Source: Paraburkholderia phenazinium
GTDB taxonomy: Bacteria; Pseudomonadota; Gammaproteobacteria; Burkholderiales; Burkholderiaceae
Assembly: GCF_900142845.1 (NCBI RefSeq)
Contig: NZ_FSRU01000001.1
Coordinates: forward strand, 1,860,001 to 1,924,000
Direction: 5' to 3'
Length of the DNA stretch: 64,000 nt
The notes under the pieces are model-generated. The model was given only the letters and a program-made list of their open reading frames with translations, was not told the DNA's origin and searched no databases. The stretch's first letter is position 1. Each line of letters begins with the position of its first letter. Of the stretch, positions 28,072 through 37,634 are shown piece by piece. The position numbers and the translations under genes were made by a program.

Positions 28072-30534
28072 TTAAGCCGCGGGCGGCTTCGCAACATTGG
28101 GCGATGGAGCGGCTTGCGCCGAGGTATCCAGCTTATCGGCAGCATTCGGCCCCTCCGCGTCGACTGCCGCGCCCTCATCTGCTTTCCCCGCGCCCATCTG
28201 GGCATCGCTGCGAACCATTACCGTGCGTTGCGGATTCGCGATCTGGATACCCCGTGCCTGAAACAGGTTCGCCACGCGCCGGTTGAATTCGCGCTGCACG
28301 CCCCAGCGTCCGCTGTCGCGGCACTGGATCTGGCCGCTCATTGTGATCGCCGAACCGTCTACCGAATCGATGCCCCAGTAGGCGAAGTCGGACAGGATGC
28401 CGTCCTTGAACTGCGGATCCTCACGCAACGACGCGCCGATTTCCTTCAGCGTGGCGATCGCGAGGTCCACGTCCTGGCCATAGAGAATGCTGACCTTCAC
28501 GGCCGCGTTGCCGAGGCCGCGGTTGGTATTGTTGACCGTCGACACCGAACTGAACGGCACCGTGTACAGCGATCCGTCGCCGCCGCGCAAACGCACCGTG
28601 CGGATCGACAGATATTCGACGGTGCCCGACACGCCGGCGAGCGTGACCCAGTCGCCCACCTGCATGGCGTTTTCCATCAACAGGAAGATGCCGGTGATGA
28701 AATCCTGCACCAGTTTCTGCGAGCCGAAGCCGAGCGCCACGCCGAAGATGCTGGCGCCGGCCAGCAGCGGCCCGATGTTCACGCCGAGTTCGCTCAGTCC
28801 CGTCAGGACCACCACCAGCGCGATCACGACAAACAGCAGGCTGCGCAGCATCGGCAACAAGGTGCGCAGCCGCGCGGCGCGCACCAGGTCGCCTGCGTTG
28901 GTCCATTGGTGCAGGCGCCGCTCGACGGTGACGTTGGCCGCTTCCCACACGAACAGCGCCACGGCCGCCGCCACGGCGATCGTGACGAGCGCGGAGGCGA
29001 GCCGGTGGCCGATGGTGCCGCTCTGGAACAGCATGCTGACGTCGGCGCCCCACACCTGCAGCAGCACCAGCGCGGTGATGATGCCGACCGTCCACGAGAC
29101 GACGCGGCGCAGCAGCGGGTAATAGCGATACGCATGCTGATGCACGAGCGAGTCGCTCGTTTGCGGATCCTGGCCGTCGAAGAGCCGCGCGAGCGCGCCG
29201 AAGATCACGATGGACACCACGCGCGCCGCCACCAGCACCGCAATCGAAATGCCGCCGAGGTGCAGCAGGGCGTGGTAGCCGTTGCGCACGTCGAGCGCCC
29301 ACACGAACCACAGCGCCATCACGACGAACACGCCGATCGTGGCCCACGAGTCCGCCAGCGCATTGCCGATGACCGACAGCGACGGGCTGGCGGCGCAGCG
29401 CGCCCGGATGCGCGCGGCAACCGGCTGGCGGCATTGCAGGATCAGCAGTGAGATCATCACGTGGCCGATCAGCGCGACCACTTTCATCAAGGCGAGATGG
29501 GCGGCTTCGTTCAGGCCGAGGACCACGGCGGTATCGGCGATCGCCGAGCCCGCTCCGACGACGCTGACGAAAATCACCATCCAGCGCTGTGTGAAGGCAG
29601 CCCAGGTCGTGCCCATCTGCAGCAGACGCAGGCGCGGCGCGTCGGGCTGCAAAAAGAAGCCGCTGACGATGACGACTACGCGGCACAGCACGTAGATATC
29701 GATGATCGAATCGAGCGCGCGGTCTTGCGGCGTGCCTTCGTCGGTGAGGATCGACATCAGCAGGCTCGATGCGCCGATAAACACGCCGAGCGGCACGAAT
29801 CGAACCACCATGCGCAACGCAGCGCGCGGCAGACGGCGCAGCAACGAATAGTGGTGGGCGGCGTGGCGCGCGCCGGCGGCATCGGCCGGCGCGGCCTGGG
29901 CGGCTTGAGCGGCCTGCGCCGCCAGCGTCGCTTCAGACGGCTCGTCAAGGAACAGTTCGCGCGGATCGACGTTGCGGCGTACCGCGAGCGCGGTAATCGC
30001 GCGGCGCAGCAGACGGCGCGCAAGCCACTCCAGCGCCAGCGCGGGCAGCAACGTACCCAGCAGCGTCAGCAGGATATTGCCGAGCACCGTGCGTTGCTGC
30101 GGGCTGTTCATCAGATCGGTCCACCAGCCGCGCACGGACGACACGTCCAGCAAAGCCGCCAGCGAGCGGCGCACCGCGCCGGCAATCTGCACCGCCCCAT
30201 GCGCGCCCTGGCGGGCCAGTTGGGAAGCGAGACCGTTCGATTCGAAGGCAGCATGCACGGTCCCTGCCGCGCCGCTTGCGGCAGCCGGCGCCGAGGCCGC
30301 GGCCGGGGCGGAAGCGGGCGGCGCGCTAAGGGCGCCCGCTGCGGCGATCGCATGCAGGGTGACTTCAATCTGCGCGCGCCGTTGCGGATCGTTGAGGACG
30401 GCCAGCGCCTGGCGGGCCTGGTCGGGCGTCAGCGTGACGGCGGGAGGGGCGGAGGCGGCTGCCGGCTGAGCCGGAGCGGCGAAGACCGGCGCGGCGAGCA
30501 GGCTCAGTAACCAGATGACAAGTAGTGTGCGCAT
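28072..30534 (-). CDS. Large MscS-family mechanosensitive ion channel
   Basis: The 820-aa inner-membrane channel has a signal peptide (MRTLLVIWLLSLLAAPVFA) and an Ala-rich periplasmic segment. About ten hydrophobic helices follow. The C-terminal MscS pore and beta domains start at about residue 600 (FGVALGFGSQKLVQDFITGIFLLMENAMQVGD, in parts) and run on to the cytoplasmic cage. Such channels release solutes on hypo-osmotic shock. It is convergent with the helicase gene. It belongs to the extended YbdG/MscM-like size class rather than being a small MscS. Confidence 0.88.
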   Translation of the reverse strand: MRTLLVIWLLSLLAAPVFAAPAQPAAASAPPAVTLTPDQARQALAVLNDPQRRAQIEVTLHAIAAAGALSAPPASAPAAASAPAAASGAAGTVHAAFESNGLASQLARQGAHGAVQIAGAVRRSLAALLDVSSVRGWWTDLMNSPQQRTVLGNILLTLLGTLLPALALEWLARRLLRRAITALAVRRNVDPRELFLDEPSEATLAAQAAQAAQAAPADAAGARHAAHHYSLLRRLPRAALRMVVRFVPLGVFIGASSLLMSILTDEGTPQDRALDSIIDIYVLCRVVVIVSGFFLQPDAPRLRLLQMGTTWAAFTQRWMVIFVSVVGAGSAIADTAVVLGLNEAAHLALMKVVALIGHVMISLLILQCRQPVAARIRARCAASPSLSVIGNALADSWATIGVFVVMALWFVWALDVRNGYHALLHLGGISIAVLVAARVVSIVIFGALARLFDGQDPQTSDSLVHQHAYRYYPLLRRVVSWTVGIITALVLLQVWGADVSMLFQSGTIGHRLASALVTIAVAAAVALFVWEAANVTVERRLHQWTNAGDLVRAARLRTLLPMLRSLLFVVIALVVVLTGLSELGVNIGPLLAGASIFGVALGFGSQKLVQDFITGIFLLMENAMQVGDWVTLAGVSGTVEYLSIRTVRLRGGDGSLYTVPFSSVSTVNNTNRGLGNAAVKVSILYGQDVDLAIATLKEIGASLREDPQFKDGILSDFAYWGIDSVDGSAITMSGQIQCRDSGRWGVQREFNRRVANLFQARGIQIANPQRTVMVRSDAQMGAGKADEGAAVDAEGPNAADKLDTSAQAAPSPNVAKPPAA

Positions 30535-30791
30535 AGGGAATAGGCGGGACGGCTGCGATGAGCGGCGCCGTCCGGATGCAGGTCAATTCGACCGAAAAAG
30601 TCTGAACTATAAGACGACAGCGGCCTCGCGACGCAAGTTCCGCACGATGGGGGAGCGAGCCCGGATAAATCGCTCGGGCGGGCATGTGTCGGGCAATCGT
30701 AAGCACGGGCGCTACGAGGATTATGCACGCTCGACGCCGCGTGGGCCGCGCCGGGTGCCGATTGCCGAAGCGCAGGGCGAGCGCGCAGCCG

Positions 30792-32375
30792 TCATCGGCG
30801 CGGCTGGATCGTGGTGGCTGCGAGAGCCGCCCCCGCCAGCGCGCACGCGGCCGACACCAGCGCGACCGCGCGCAGCGCCGCGCCGAGCGCGTCTGCCTGC
30901 GCAAGGGCGAGGGTCGGCGACGAGGTCGCTCCCGGTTCCAGCAATTGCCCTTTGCGGCCCGCCTCCTGTGGCACATGCAACTGATCGAGCCGCGTGGCGA
31001 GCACCGCGTTATGCGACCACACAAACACGATGCCGAGCACGGCGACCGCGAGCAGGCTCGCCACCCGGGCGACCGCGTTGTTGATGCCGGACGCGACACC
31101 GGTGCGCTCGGACGTGACGGCGGTCATGACTGTGGTCGTCAAGGGCGCGACCGTGATGGTCATGCCTAAACCCAGCACGGTCAGGGGCGGAAAGAACCCG
31201 GTCCAGTAGCCGCCGCGCGCCCATGGCAAGGCGAGCATCGCGAACCCGGCCGCCACCACCACCGGTCCGGCCGTCAGCAGCGCACGTGCGCCGTACCGGT
31301 TGGTCAGATTGCCGGCGAAGCGCGACAGCAGCCCCAGCGTGACCGGCAACGGCAGCAGCGCGGCGCCCGCGGCAGTGGCGCTGTAGCCATAAGCGCGGAT
31401 CAGCGTGAAGGGCAGAAAGAACAGCGCGCCGCCGAGGCCGAAGTACAGCAGCAAGGTCACCAGATTGGCGCCGACGAAATCGCGCGAACGAAACACATCG
31501 AGCGGCACCATCGGATTGCGGCTCCTCGCTTCGATCACCACAAAAACCGCCAGCACCGCCACGCCCGAGCCGATCAGACCGAGCACGCGCGGATCGGCGA
31601 AGCCGCGCGTGGAGGCGATCGTCAGACCATAGGTGAGGGCGGCGAGACCCACGGCCGCCGCCGCAGCGCCGAGCCAGTCCAGTGGTTCCGCCGCGCCGGA
31701 CTTGCGGCTGTCCGGCACTGCCGCGAGCGCCAGCGCGACCGTCGCACAGGCAATCGGCACGTTGAGAAAGAAGATCGCCCGCCACGAAAACGTATCCACC
31801 AGCCAGCCGCCCGCCACCGGTCCGACCGCAGAGGTAATCGCGGCGACGCCCGCCCACGTGCCGATCGCCTTGCCGCGCTCGTGCTCGTCGAACACGGCGC
31901 CGATAATCGCCAGACTGCTCGGCACCAGCAGCGCCGCGCCGACGCCTTGCACGGCGCGGGCGGCGATCAAGGCGCCGGCGTGCGGCGCGAGACCGCAGCC
32001 GATCGACGCCAGCGTAAAGATGCCGATGCCGCTCACGAAGATCGTCCGCCGTCCCAGTGTGTCGCCAAGCGAGCCGCCCACCAGCACCAGCGTGCCGAGA
32101 AACAGCAGATAGGCGTTGACGACCCACTGGATCGCGGCGACGCTGGCCATGAGCTCGGCCTGGATCGACGGTAGCGCGACGTTGACGACCGAGCCGTCGA
32201 TAAACGCCATGCTCGAACCGAGAATCGTCGCCGCCAGCGCGAGCCGCTTGTGACGGCAGGCCCGCTCGGGCGCGACCGGCTGCGCGCCGATGACGAGTTC
32301 GTCGCACGGGCTCGCCTGCGCGGCGACGGCGTGAGAGACCCGCGCGGGTGGGTGGGGATGCTGCTGGCCGGCCAA
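30792..32375 (-). CDS. MFS drug:H+ antiporter, DHA2 (EmrB/QacA) family
   Basis: The transporter has 14 predicted helices. DHA2 signatures are [16 protein letters not shown] near helix 1, the motif A region [14 protein letters not shown] and motif C near [25 protein letters not shown] place the start at the TTG at 32375 because GAGGAG lies five bases upstream. A GTG at 32381 and an ATG at 32486 are alternatives with poorer spacing. This gives about 527 aa. It probably exports toxic or xenobiotic compounds, but no substrate can be named. Confidence 0.85.
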   Translation of the reverse strand: MAGQQHPHPPARVSHAVAAQASPCDELVIGAQPVAPERACRHKRLALAATILGSSMAFIDGSVVNVALPSIQAELMASVAAIQWVVNAYLLFLGTLVLVGGSLGDTLGRRTIFVSGIGIFTLASIGCGLAPHAGALIAARAVQGVGAALLVPSSLAIIGAVFDEHERGKAIGTWAGVAAITSAVGPVAGGWLVDTFSWRAIFFLNVPIACATVALALAAVPDSRKSGAAEPLDWLGAAAAAVGLAALTYGLTIASTRGFADPRVLGLIGSGVAVLAVFVVIEARSRNPMVPLDVFRSRDFVGANLVTLLLYFGLGGALFFLPFTLIRAYGYSATAAGAALLPLPVTLGLLSRFAGNLTNRYGARALLTAGPVVVAAGFAMLALPWARGGYWTGFFPPLTVLGLGMTITVAPLTTTVMTAVTSERTGVASGINNAVARVASLLAVAVLGIVFVWSHNAVLATRLDQLHVPQEAGRKGQLLEPGATSSPTLALAQADALGAALRAVALVSAACALAGAALAATTIQPRR

Positions 32376-32565
32376 GTGCACTCCTCGCGCGAATGATCTC
32401 CGTGCAGCATAGCAATGCCATGCCGCGAGCGATAGGCGCCTGGCCAGGCGGCCAGGGGCGCGCGGGGTATGCGACGCGCCTTGCATTGCATGTTGTCATG
32501 CACGCGTGCCATCATCGACTCGAAGCGAGGCGCGCGCGGCGGCGCTGCACAACCGGAGAAGCACC

Positions 32566-33732
32566 ATGGTCAACCAGGCACCGGACGACATGCCCGGCGC
32601 GACGCCCGGGCAGCCGGTCCGCGCGGACATTCCCGGTCAGGTCGTCTTTGTCCTGCAGGGCGGCGGCGCGCTAGGCGCGTATCAGGCCGGCGTGTATGAA
32701 GCGCTGCATGAAGCGCAGATCGAACCCGACTGGGTGATCGGCACCTCGATTGGCGCGATCAACGGCGCGATCATCGCCGGCAATCCGCCCGGACAGCGCA
32801 TCGACAGGCTCAAGCAGTTCTGGGACCAGGTCGCCTATCGCGGCAGCGCCACGGCCGGCTGGCTGCCCGTGCTCGACGACTGGTTACGCAACATGTCGAT
32901 CGTGACGCGCGGCATCCCGGCGTTCTTTGCGCCGCGCCTCGGCGCCTTGTTAGGAATGCAGAGCGATGGCGGCCTGGCGCCCGCCGCGTTCTATTCGACC
33001 GAGCCGCTGCGGGAAACGCTGTTGTCGCTGATCGACTTCGGCTATCTGAACGGCAAGCAGACTCGCTTGACGGTCGGCGCGGTCAGCGTCGCCAGTGGGC
33101 GCATGCGCTACTTCACGAACCGCGATGCGCCGCTCGACGTCGATCATGTGATGGCCTCGGCCGCTTTTCCGCCGGGCTTCCCTGCGGTGCAGCTCGAAGG
33201 CGAGGCATGGTGGGACGGCGGCGTCTACTCGAATACGCCGCTCGAAGCGGTGCTCGACGATCATCCGCGGCGCGACTCGGTGATTTTTGCAGTGCAGTTG
33301 TGGCCGGCGCATGGCCGGGCGCCCAGGTCGATCCTGCAGGCGATGAGCCGGCAGCGCGACATCCAGTATTCAAGCCGCGCGGAAAGCCATCTCGAGCGGC
33401 AGAAGCAGATTCACCGCCTGCGGCATGTGATTCGCGAACTGGAACAATACATTCCCGAGGACCAGCGCGATGCCGCGGAGGTCAGGGAATTGCTCGGCTG
33501 GGGCTGCGGGACCACCATGCAGGTGATCGAGCTCGACGCGCCGCGTCTCGCGGGCGACGATCTGCACAAAGACATCGATTTCTCATCGAGCGGCATCAAG
33601 CGGCGCTGGGCGGCGGGTTACGAGGACACCGTGCGCGTGCTGAAGAAGGCGCCATGGCGTGAGCCGCCCGATCCGATGGAGGGCATTGCGGTGTACCGCT
33701 CGGATCCGGAGGCCAATCCCGGACCAGCGTAA
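32566..33732 (+). CDS. Patatin-like phospholipase
   Basis: The 388-aa protein has the patatin oxyanion motif QGGGALGAYQAG near residue 31, the nucleophile elbow GTSIG near residue 57 (Ser-Asp dyad) and the catalytic DGG in WDGGVYSNTPL near 213. The C-terminal region continues as a DUF3734-type extension. It is expected to hydrolyse acyl lipids. The start at 32566 is preceded by GGAGAAG. An upstream frame start at 32506 adds a low-complexity Arg/Ala tail. It is divergent from the MFS pump. Confidence 0.9.
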   Translation: MVNQAPDDMPGATPGQPVRADIPGQVVFVLQGGGALGAYQAGVYEALHEAQIEPDWVIGTSIGAINGAIIAGNPPGQRIDRLKQFWDQVAYRGSATAGWLPVLDDWLRNMSIVTRGIPAFFAPRLGALLGMQSDGGLAPAAFYSTEPLRETLLSLIDFGYLNGKQTRLTVGAVSVASGRMRYFTNRDAPLDVDHVMASAAFPPGFPAVQLEGEAWWDGGVYSNTPLEAVLDDHPRRDSVIFAVQLWPAHGRAPRSILQAMSRQRDIQYSSRAESHLERQKQIHRLRHVIRELEQYIPEDQRDAAEVRELLGWGCGTTMQVIELDAPRLAGDDLHKDIDFSSSGIKRRWAAGYEDTVRVLKKAPWREPPDPMEGIAVYRSDPEANPGPA

Positions 33733-33791
33733 GCGCGGGAGCGGCCGCCACGCCATACAGACCCGGCGGCCCGCCTCAACGCGTCAATGCC

Positions 33792-35234
33792 TCAATGTGT
33801 CGACGCCGTCAGCGACGGCAAGTCCCGCTCACTGTCTTCGTCGTCTGGCGGTGCGGCCGCGTCGGACGGGCGCGACGAGCCATCCTGATTGACGCGGTTG
33901 GCGTGCATCAGCCGGTACAGCGTGGCGCGCGAGACGCCCAGATCGGCGGCCGCCTCCGACAACTTGTAGCCATGCCGCTGCAAGGCCTGCTCGATCGCAT
34001 CCTTTTCGGCCTTGCTGCGGATCTCGGCCAGCGTCACCGGCGGTGCGTTGGCCGATTGCGGCAGCCCGAGGTCGGAGGCCGTGATAAAGCGGCCCTCGCT
34101 CATCACCACCGCGCGGCGCACGCAGTTGATCAGCTCGCGGACGTTGCCGGGCCAGCCGTAATTGGACATGGCCACCACCGCATCGCTCGAAAAGCCGCGG
34201 ATCTTGCGGGCCCCGTCCTGCCTGTACATGCTGAGCGCGTAGTTGGCGAGCAGCTTGATGTCGCCGCCGCGTTCGCGCAACGGCGGCTCGACGAGCCGCA
34301 GCACGCACAGCCGGTGATACAGGTCGGAACGGAACCGGCCATCTTCGACGGCCTTTTCCAGGTTGACGTGGGTCGCGGAGATGACCCGCACGTCCACCTT
34401 GATCTCGCTGGTGCCGCCGAGGCGCTCGATCGTGCCTTCCTGCAGGAAGCGCAGCAGCACCGCCTGGCACTCGTGCGGCATGTCGCCGATCTCGTCGAGA
34501 AAGAGCGTGCCCTGATGCGCGCTTTCGATCCGCCCGGTCTTGCGCTGCACGGCGCCCGTGAAGGCGCCGCGCTCGTGGCCGAACAGTTCGGCCTGCAGCA
34601 GGGTAGGCGGAATGGCCGCGCAGTTGATCGCGACGAACGCCTGCGCCGAGCGCGGCGAGCGTACGTGGATGGCGCGTGCGGTCAGTTCCTTGCCGGTACC
34701 CGACTCGCCGGCCACAAACACCGGCGCGTCCGTGACGGCGCATTTGTCGATATGACGATAAAGCTGGAGCATCGCCTCGCATTGGCCGACCATTTCATGG
34801 CGGCCCATGGAGGGTTCGGGCGTGATCTGCATCTTGCGCAGGCTCGACAGGCCATGGGCGTGTCCCAATGCGAAGATGAGCCGTTCGTTCAGGCACGGCC
34901 GGGTGACGAAATCGAAGCAGTAGTCGAGGATGAAGCGGCTGACCGGCTCGTTGTCGGACTGGCCCGGTGCGATCTGCGCGACCCAGTTGGTCTCCACCCG
35001 CCGCATGCAGGCTTCGAGCGCCGACAGATGTTGCGATGAGCAGTTTTCGGGCAGCTCGATCAGGCCGACCTTGATGTTGTCGCGCTCGATCATGCGTTCG
35101 GCGATGGCGGTGGTCTTGGCGTGGGCAACCTGCCAGCCGCATGCGGCCAGAAACTTGGTCAGCATTTCATCGGGTCTGGCAGAAACACAGAGCACCGTTC
35201 GGTCTATTTCATGCGGCGTGACGTTCGTAGTCAT
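33792..35234 (-). CDS. Sigma-54-dependent transcriptional activator with degenerate receiver domain (VpsR-like)
   Basis: The 480-aa regulator has three domains. The N-terminal receiver-like domain (about 12-125) has Glu60 (VGLIEL) where a phospho-acceptor Asp is expected. The AAA+ sigma-54 interaction domain (about 145-380) has Walker A GESGTGKE, the sigma-54 contact loop GAFTGA and Walker B LFLDEIGD. The C-terminal Fis-type helix-turn-helix is near 425-450 (LSEAAADLGVSRATLYRLM). The layout resembles VpsR-type regulators of exopolysaccharide or biofilm genes. No sigma-54 target is visible in the window. Confidence 0.88.
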   Translation of the reverse strand: MTTNVTPHEIDRTVLCVSARPDEMLTKFLAACGWQVAHAKTTAIAERMIERDNIKVGLIELPENCSSQHLSALEACMRRVETNWVAQIAPGQSDNEPVSRFILDYCFDFVTRPCLNERLIFALGHAHGLSSLRKMQITPEPSMGRHEMVGQCEAMLQLYRHIDKCAVTDAPVFVAGESGTGKELTARAIHVRSPRSAQAFVAINCAAIPPTLLQAELFGHERGAFTGAVQRKTGRIESAHQGTLFLDEIGDMPHECQAVLLRFLQEGTIERLGGTSEIKVDVRVISATHVNLEKAVEDGRFRSDLYHRLCVLRLVEPPLRERGGDIKLLANYALSMYRQDGARKIRGFSSDAVVAMSNYGWPGNVRELINCVRRAVVMSEGRFITASDLGLPQSANAPPVTLAEIRSKAEKDAIEQALQRHGYKLSEAAADLGVSRATLYRLMHANRVNQDGSSRPSDAAAPPDDEDSERDLPSLTASTH

Positions 35235-36938
35235 ATTACCCCCGGTTCGATGCAGCGTTCATGCTTGCTGGGTCAGGAAGCGAACCGCAACCGCGTCGGT
35301 TGCTCATGGTGAACTCAATGGCGCGCCGAATAATTTGTTCATACGAACTCTCAATTTTCATTTTCGTTTGTTCCCCCGTTGATACCGCAGTCAGCGTGTT
35401 TCCCGCCGGTCTCTCTATATTGCGCTCTATGCGACGCATGGGCCAAAGATAGAACAAAACAATTGGACTTGCCATACGCGCTAATCTGGATAGGGAATTC
35501 GCGGCCCGCACCGGCCCGCCGCCCCGATCAGGGACGGGCGCGCGCCGCGTTGGAGAGTGGCGCGGGCAGTTCGGTGCAGGTCGTGTATCAATTCTGTCTC
35601 AATCTGGGAATCCATGTATCGATTATTTTCGGGCAATTGTTAATTCGGTAATCGGAATGTTTGACCGGAAGTCATCTTTTATCCCCATCAATGCGACTGC
35701 CATTCCATTGCGAGCCTAATTGCGCAAACCTTTGCGCAGTAGAAAGGGCGATTCGCCGGCGCAGTGGATACGTGCCGCCATCGACATCCCGCTAAAACCC
35801 GGAAAATGACGCCAATGCCTTGATAGAGGCGGTTCCAGCCAATCATTTCAAGTGCCCGGGCAACGTGCGTTGGGTAGCTTGACGTTGTCGGCAGGGCGGC
35901 GAATCACGCCGGCCCGCTTCGCCCGGCACGCTGCATTCGACGTCGCGCATCACGTCAATCCGACCTGCTTCAGCCCGCAATCGGCCCTGCGTGTCACAGA
36001 CTACCGTGTGTGGGAGGCGTCTCACAATTGAGACACTTTGGTCTTGGTGCGGTAGCCCACATAGTGATCGCCGCCCCCTCTTTCGAGTCCCCCGCCGCGG
36101 ACGAACTCGCGCCGCGCAGCCCTCGGTCCAGCCCCATGCGGCGACAGGGCTGCGGCCAGCGAAGTAGTTGCCGACGCAACGTTTCGGGCCCCGTAAATTT
36201 GCCCGTGCCCGGCGAGTCGCACACCTGCAACAGTTTTTGCACGACCCCTCTCAAAGCGTGCCGCGCGGCGACGCGCATTGACGGCCATGTCCGGTGGCAT
36301 AACGCTTTGCGAAGCGCTGGCACGGTCGTCGCTATATGACCTGTGCCCGGCAGCAGCGCAGTAGCGCGGGACAGTACAGGAAGTACAGGCAGGGCGGGAA
36401 ACCACAGGTGGCGCGGGGACGCACAGGCAGGAAGCGGCAACACAGGTGGCGCGGGGACGCACAGGCAGGCAGAAAAAAACAGGCAGCGCGAAGACGCACA
36501 GGGAAGAAAAAACAGCGAACGATCAAGCCCATACGAAAGGGCGCGACGGGGCCAACACAGAAGGGCGCGAAGAGGCCAATCAGGCAGGCGAGCCTTCATA
36601 GAAAGGCCAGGCAGTATCAGTTTCAGAACGGGCGTATCAACAGCCTGATCGGCAGTCACCGGACGGGGGCGGGTGTTCCCCCGTCGGGTGCAGACCGGTC
36701 GCATCGATGCTTCGCGGGGACGGCTCAGGCCGGGCGGCAGATCGGATCAACACGATCGCCAGGGGAACGAAGCGGACGATTGCGGCGCGATTCGACGCCG
36801 GCGTTGATCATCGCTCTTTTTTATTTCGCCGACCCGTCTCTCAGGACGGCGGCAGTTTTTCGAGAATGTCCCGCGTCACGCATCCTGTTCGATCTTTACC
36901 TGCGCCATCCTGATGAGCCGTAAAGTAAGGAGTGCGAG
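35235..36938. other. 1.7-kb region without a supported gene
   Basis: This is the longest gap in the window. About 35,440-35,720 is relatively AT-rich. From about 36,370 to 36,600 the sequence is a purine-rich string of degenerate tandem repeats. Open frames on both strands (195 aa plus, 236 aa minus) consist mostly of translated repeat and show no domain, so I do not call them genes. The region must hold the promoter of the sigma-54 activator on the left and that of the CpaB-like gene on the right. Confidence 0.6.
36403..36510. repeat. Degenerate tandem direct repeats
   Basis: A 29-bp unit beginning CACAGGTGGCGCGGGGACGC occurs perfectly at 36403-36431 and 36441-36469 (period 38). A third diverged copy starts near 36478 (period 37), and related half-units lie before 36403. 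A separate short repeat, AAGGGCGCGA, lies at 36537-36546 and 36561-36570. Confidence 0.75.
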
Positions 36939-37469
36939 ATGAAAAATACAAAATGGCTGGGGACACTGGCGGTCACGGCCGCCGGCACGCTCGTCGCGGC
37001 GCTCTGCGCGTCGCGCGGGATGCCCGCGCAAAGCGCACCCGTGACGAGGATCGCGGTGGCCGCGGTGGATATCGACCTTGGGCAGCGGCTTGCACCGCGT
37101 TTCATCAAGCTGATCGAATGGCCCGCGGGCAAGATTCCGCCCGGCACGTTCGACGACCCGCATCAACTCGACGGACGGGTGCTGTGCGCGAGCATCGTGC
37201 GTGGCGAACCGTTGACCGAGGGCGGACTACAACCGCTCGAAGCGTCTGCCGTCACACTGCATCTGGGCGATCGCGTTACCGCTGCGGTTCCGCCTCGTGA
37301 CGCTAAACAATTCCATCTTGCCCGCAGCGGTAGCTTGCTGTCGCTCAAGCGTGGCGAGCAGGCGGTGGTTCGAGACTACGATCCCGATACGGTGGCGTGG
37401 CTGTCGTTACTCGACGATCCGTTGGCACCCGTGATGCCGCCTCGCGCAGGGAAACCGGCCGGGGCGTGA
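36939..37469 (+). CDS. Short SAF-domain protein resembling Flp pilus assembly protein CpaB/RcpC
   Basis: The 176-aa protein has an N-terminal membrane or signal segment (residues 5-24) and a SAF-like beta-clip domain: VAAVDIDLGQRLAPRFIKLIEWP, then PPGTF and GRVLCASIVRGEPL. This is the arrangement found in CpaB, which anchors Flp pili in the periplasm. Full CpaB is usually nearly twice as long, so the C-terminal part is missing. No tad/flp genes are nearby. AAGGAG lies six bases before the ATG. Confidence 0.75.
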   Translation: MKNTKWLGTLAVTAAGTLVAALCASRGMPAQSAPVTRIAVAAVDIDLGQRLAPRFIKLIEWPAGKIPPGTFDDPHQLDGRVLCASIVRGEPLTEGGLQPLEASAVTLHLGDRVTAAVPPRDAKQFHLARSGSLLSLKRGEQAVVRDYDPDTVAWLSLLDDPLAPVMPPRAGKPAGA

Positions 37470-37541
37470 CAAGCGAGCGTTGCGGTGTGCGGGTTTCAGG
37501 ACCCGATTCGATCAAATCTCTTTCTTCGGTTGGTTTGCACA

Positions 37542-37563
37542 TCATATAAGAACTCTTATATGA
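37542..37563. promoter_or_regulatory. Perfect 9-bp inverted repeat upstream of the epimerase-like gene
   Basis: TCATATAAG-AACT-CTTATATGA is a strict palindrome in an AT-rich patch 71 bp upstream of the start codon. It is probably an operator overlapping a promoter. The core also fits TATAA-N7-TATAT, but it lacks the CG flanks of the molybdate-type boxes described below. Confidence 0.55.
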
Positions 37564-37634
37564 TATTCGAACTCATACATTATTTGCGACGGATCGATGG
37601 TCTGCCGCAGTGCGAACCGAAGGAGATGCGTGCT

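Noticed and set aside
26409..28205. 598-aa minus-strand open frame opposite the helicase gene
   Set aside because: It overlaps a gene with complete helicase motifs and has no domain of its own.
36403..36570. Possible CRISPR array
   Set aside because: The spacing between repeated blocks is only about 9 bp, repeats diverge quickly, and there are no cas genes nearby.
35994..36923. Open frames of 236 aa (minus) and 195 aa (plus) across the repeat region
   Set aside because: Both are made largely of translated tandem repeats and low-complexity sequence. No ribosome-binding site or domain supports either.
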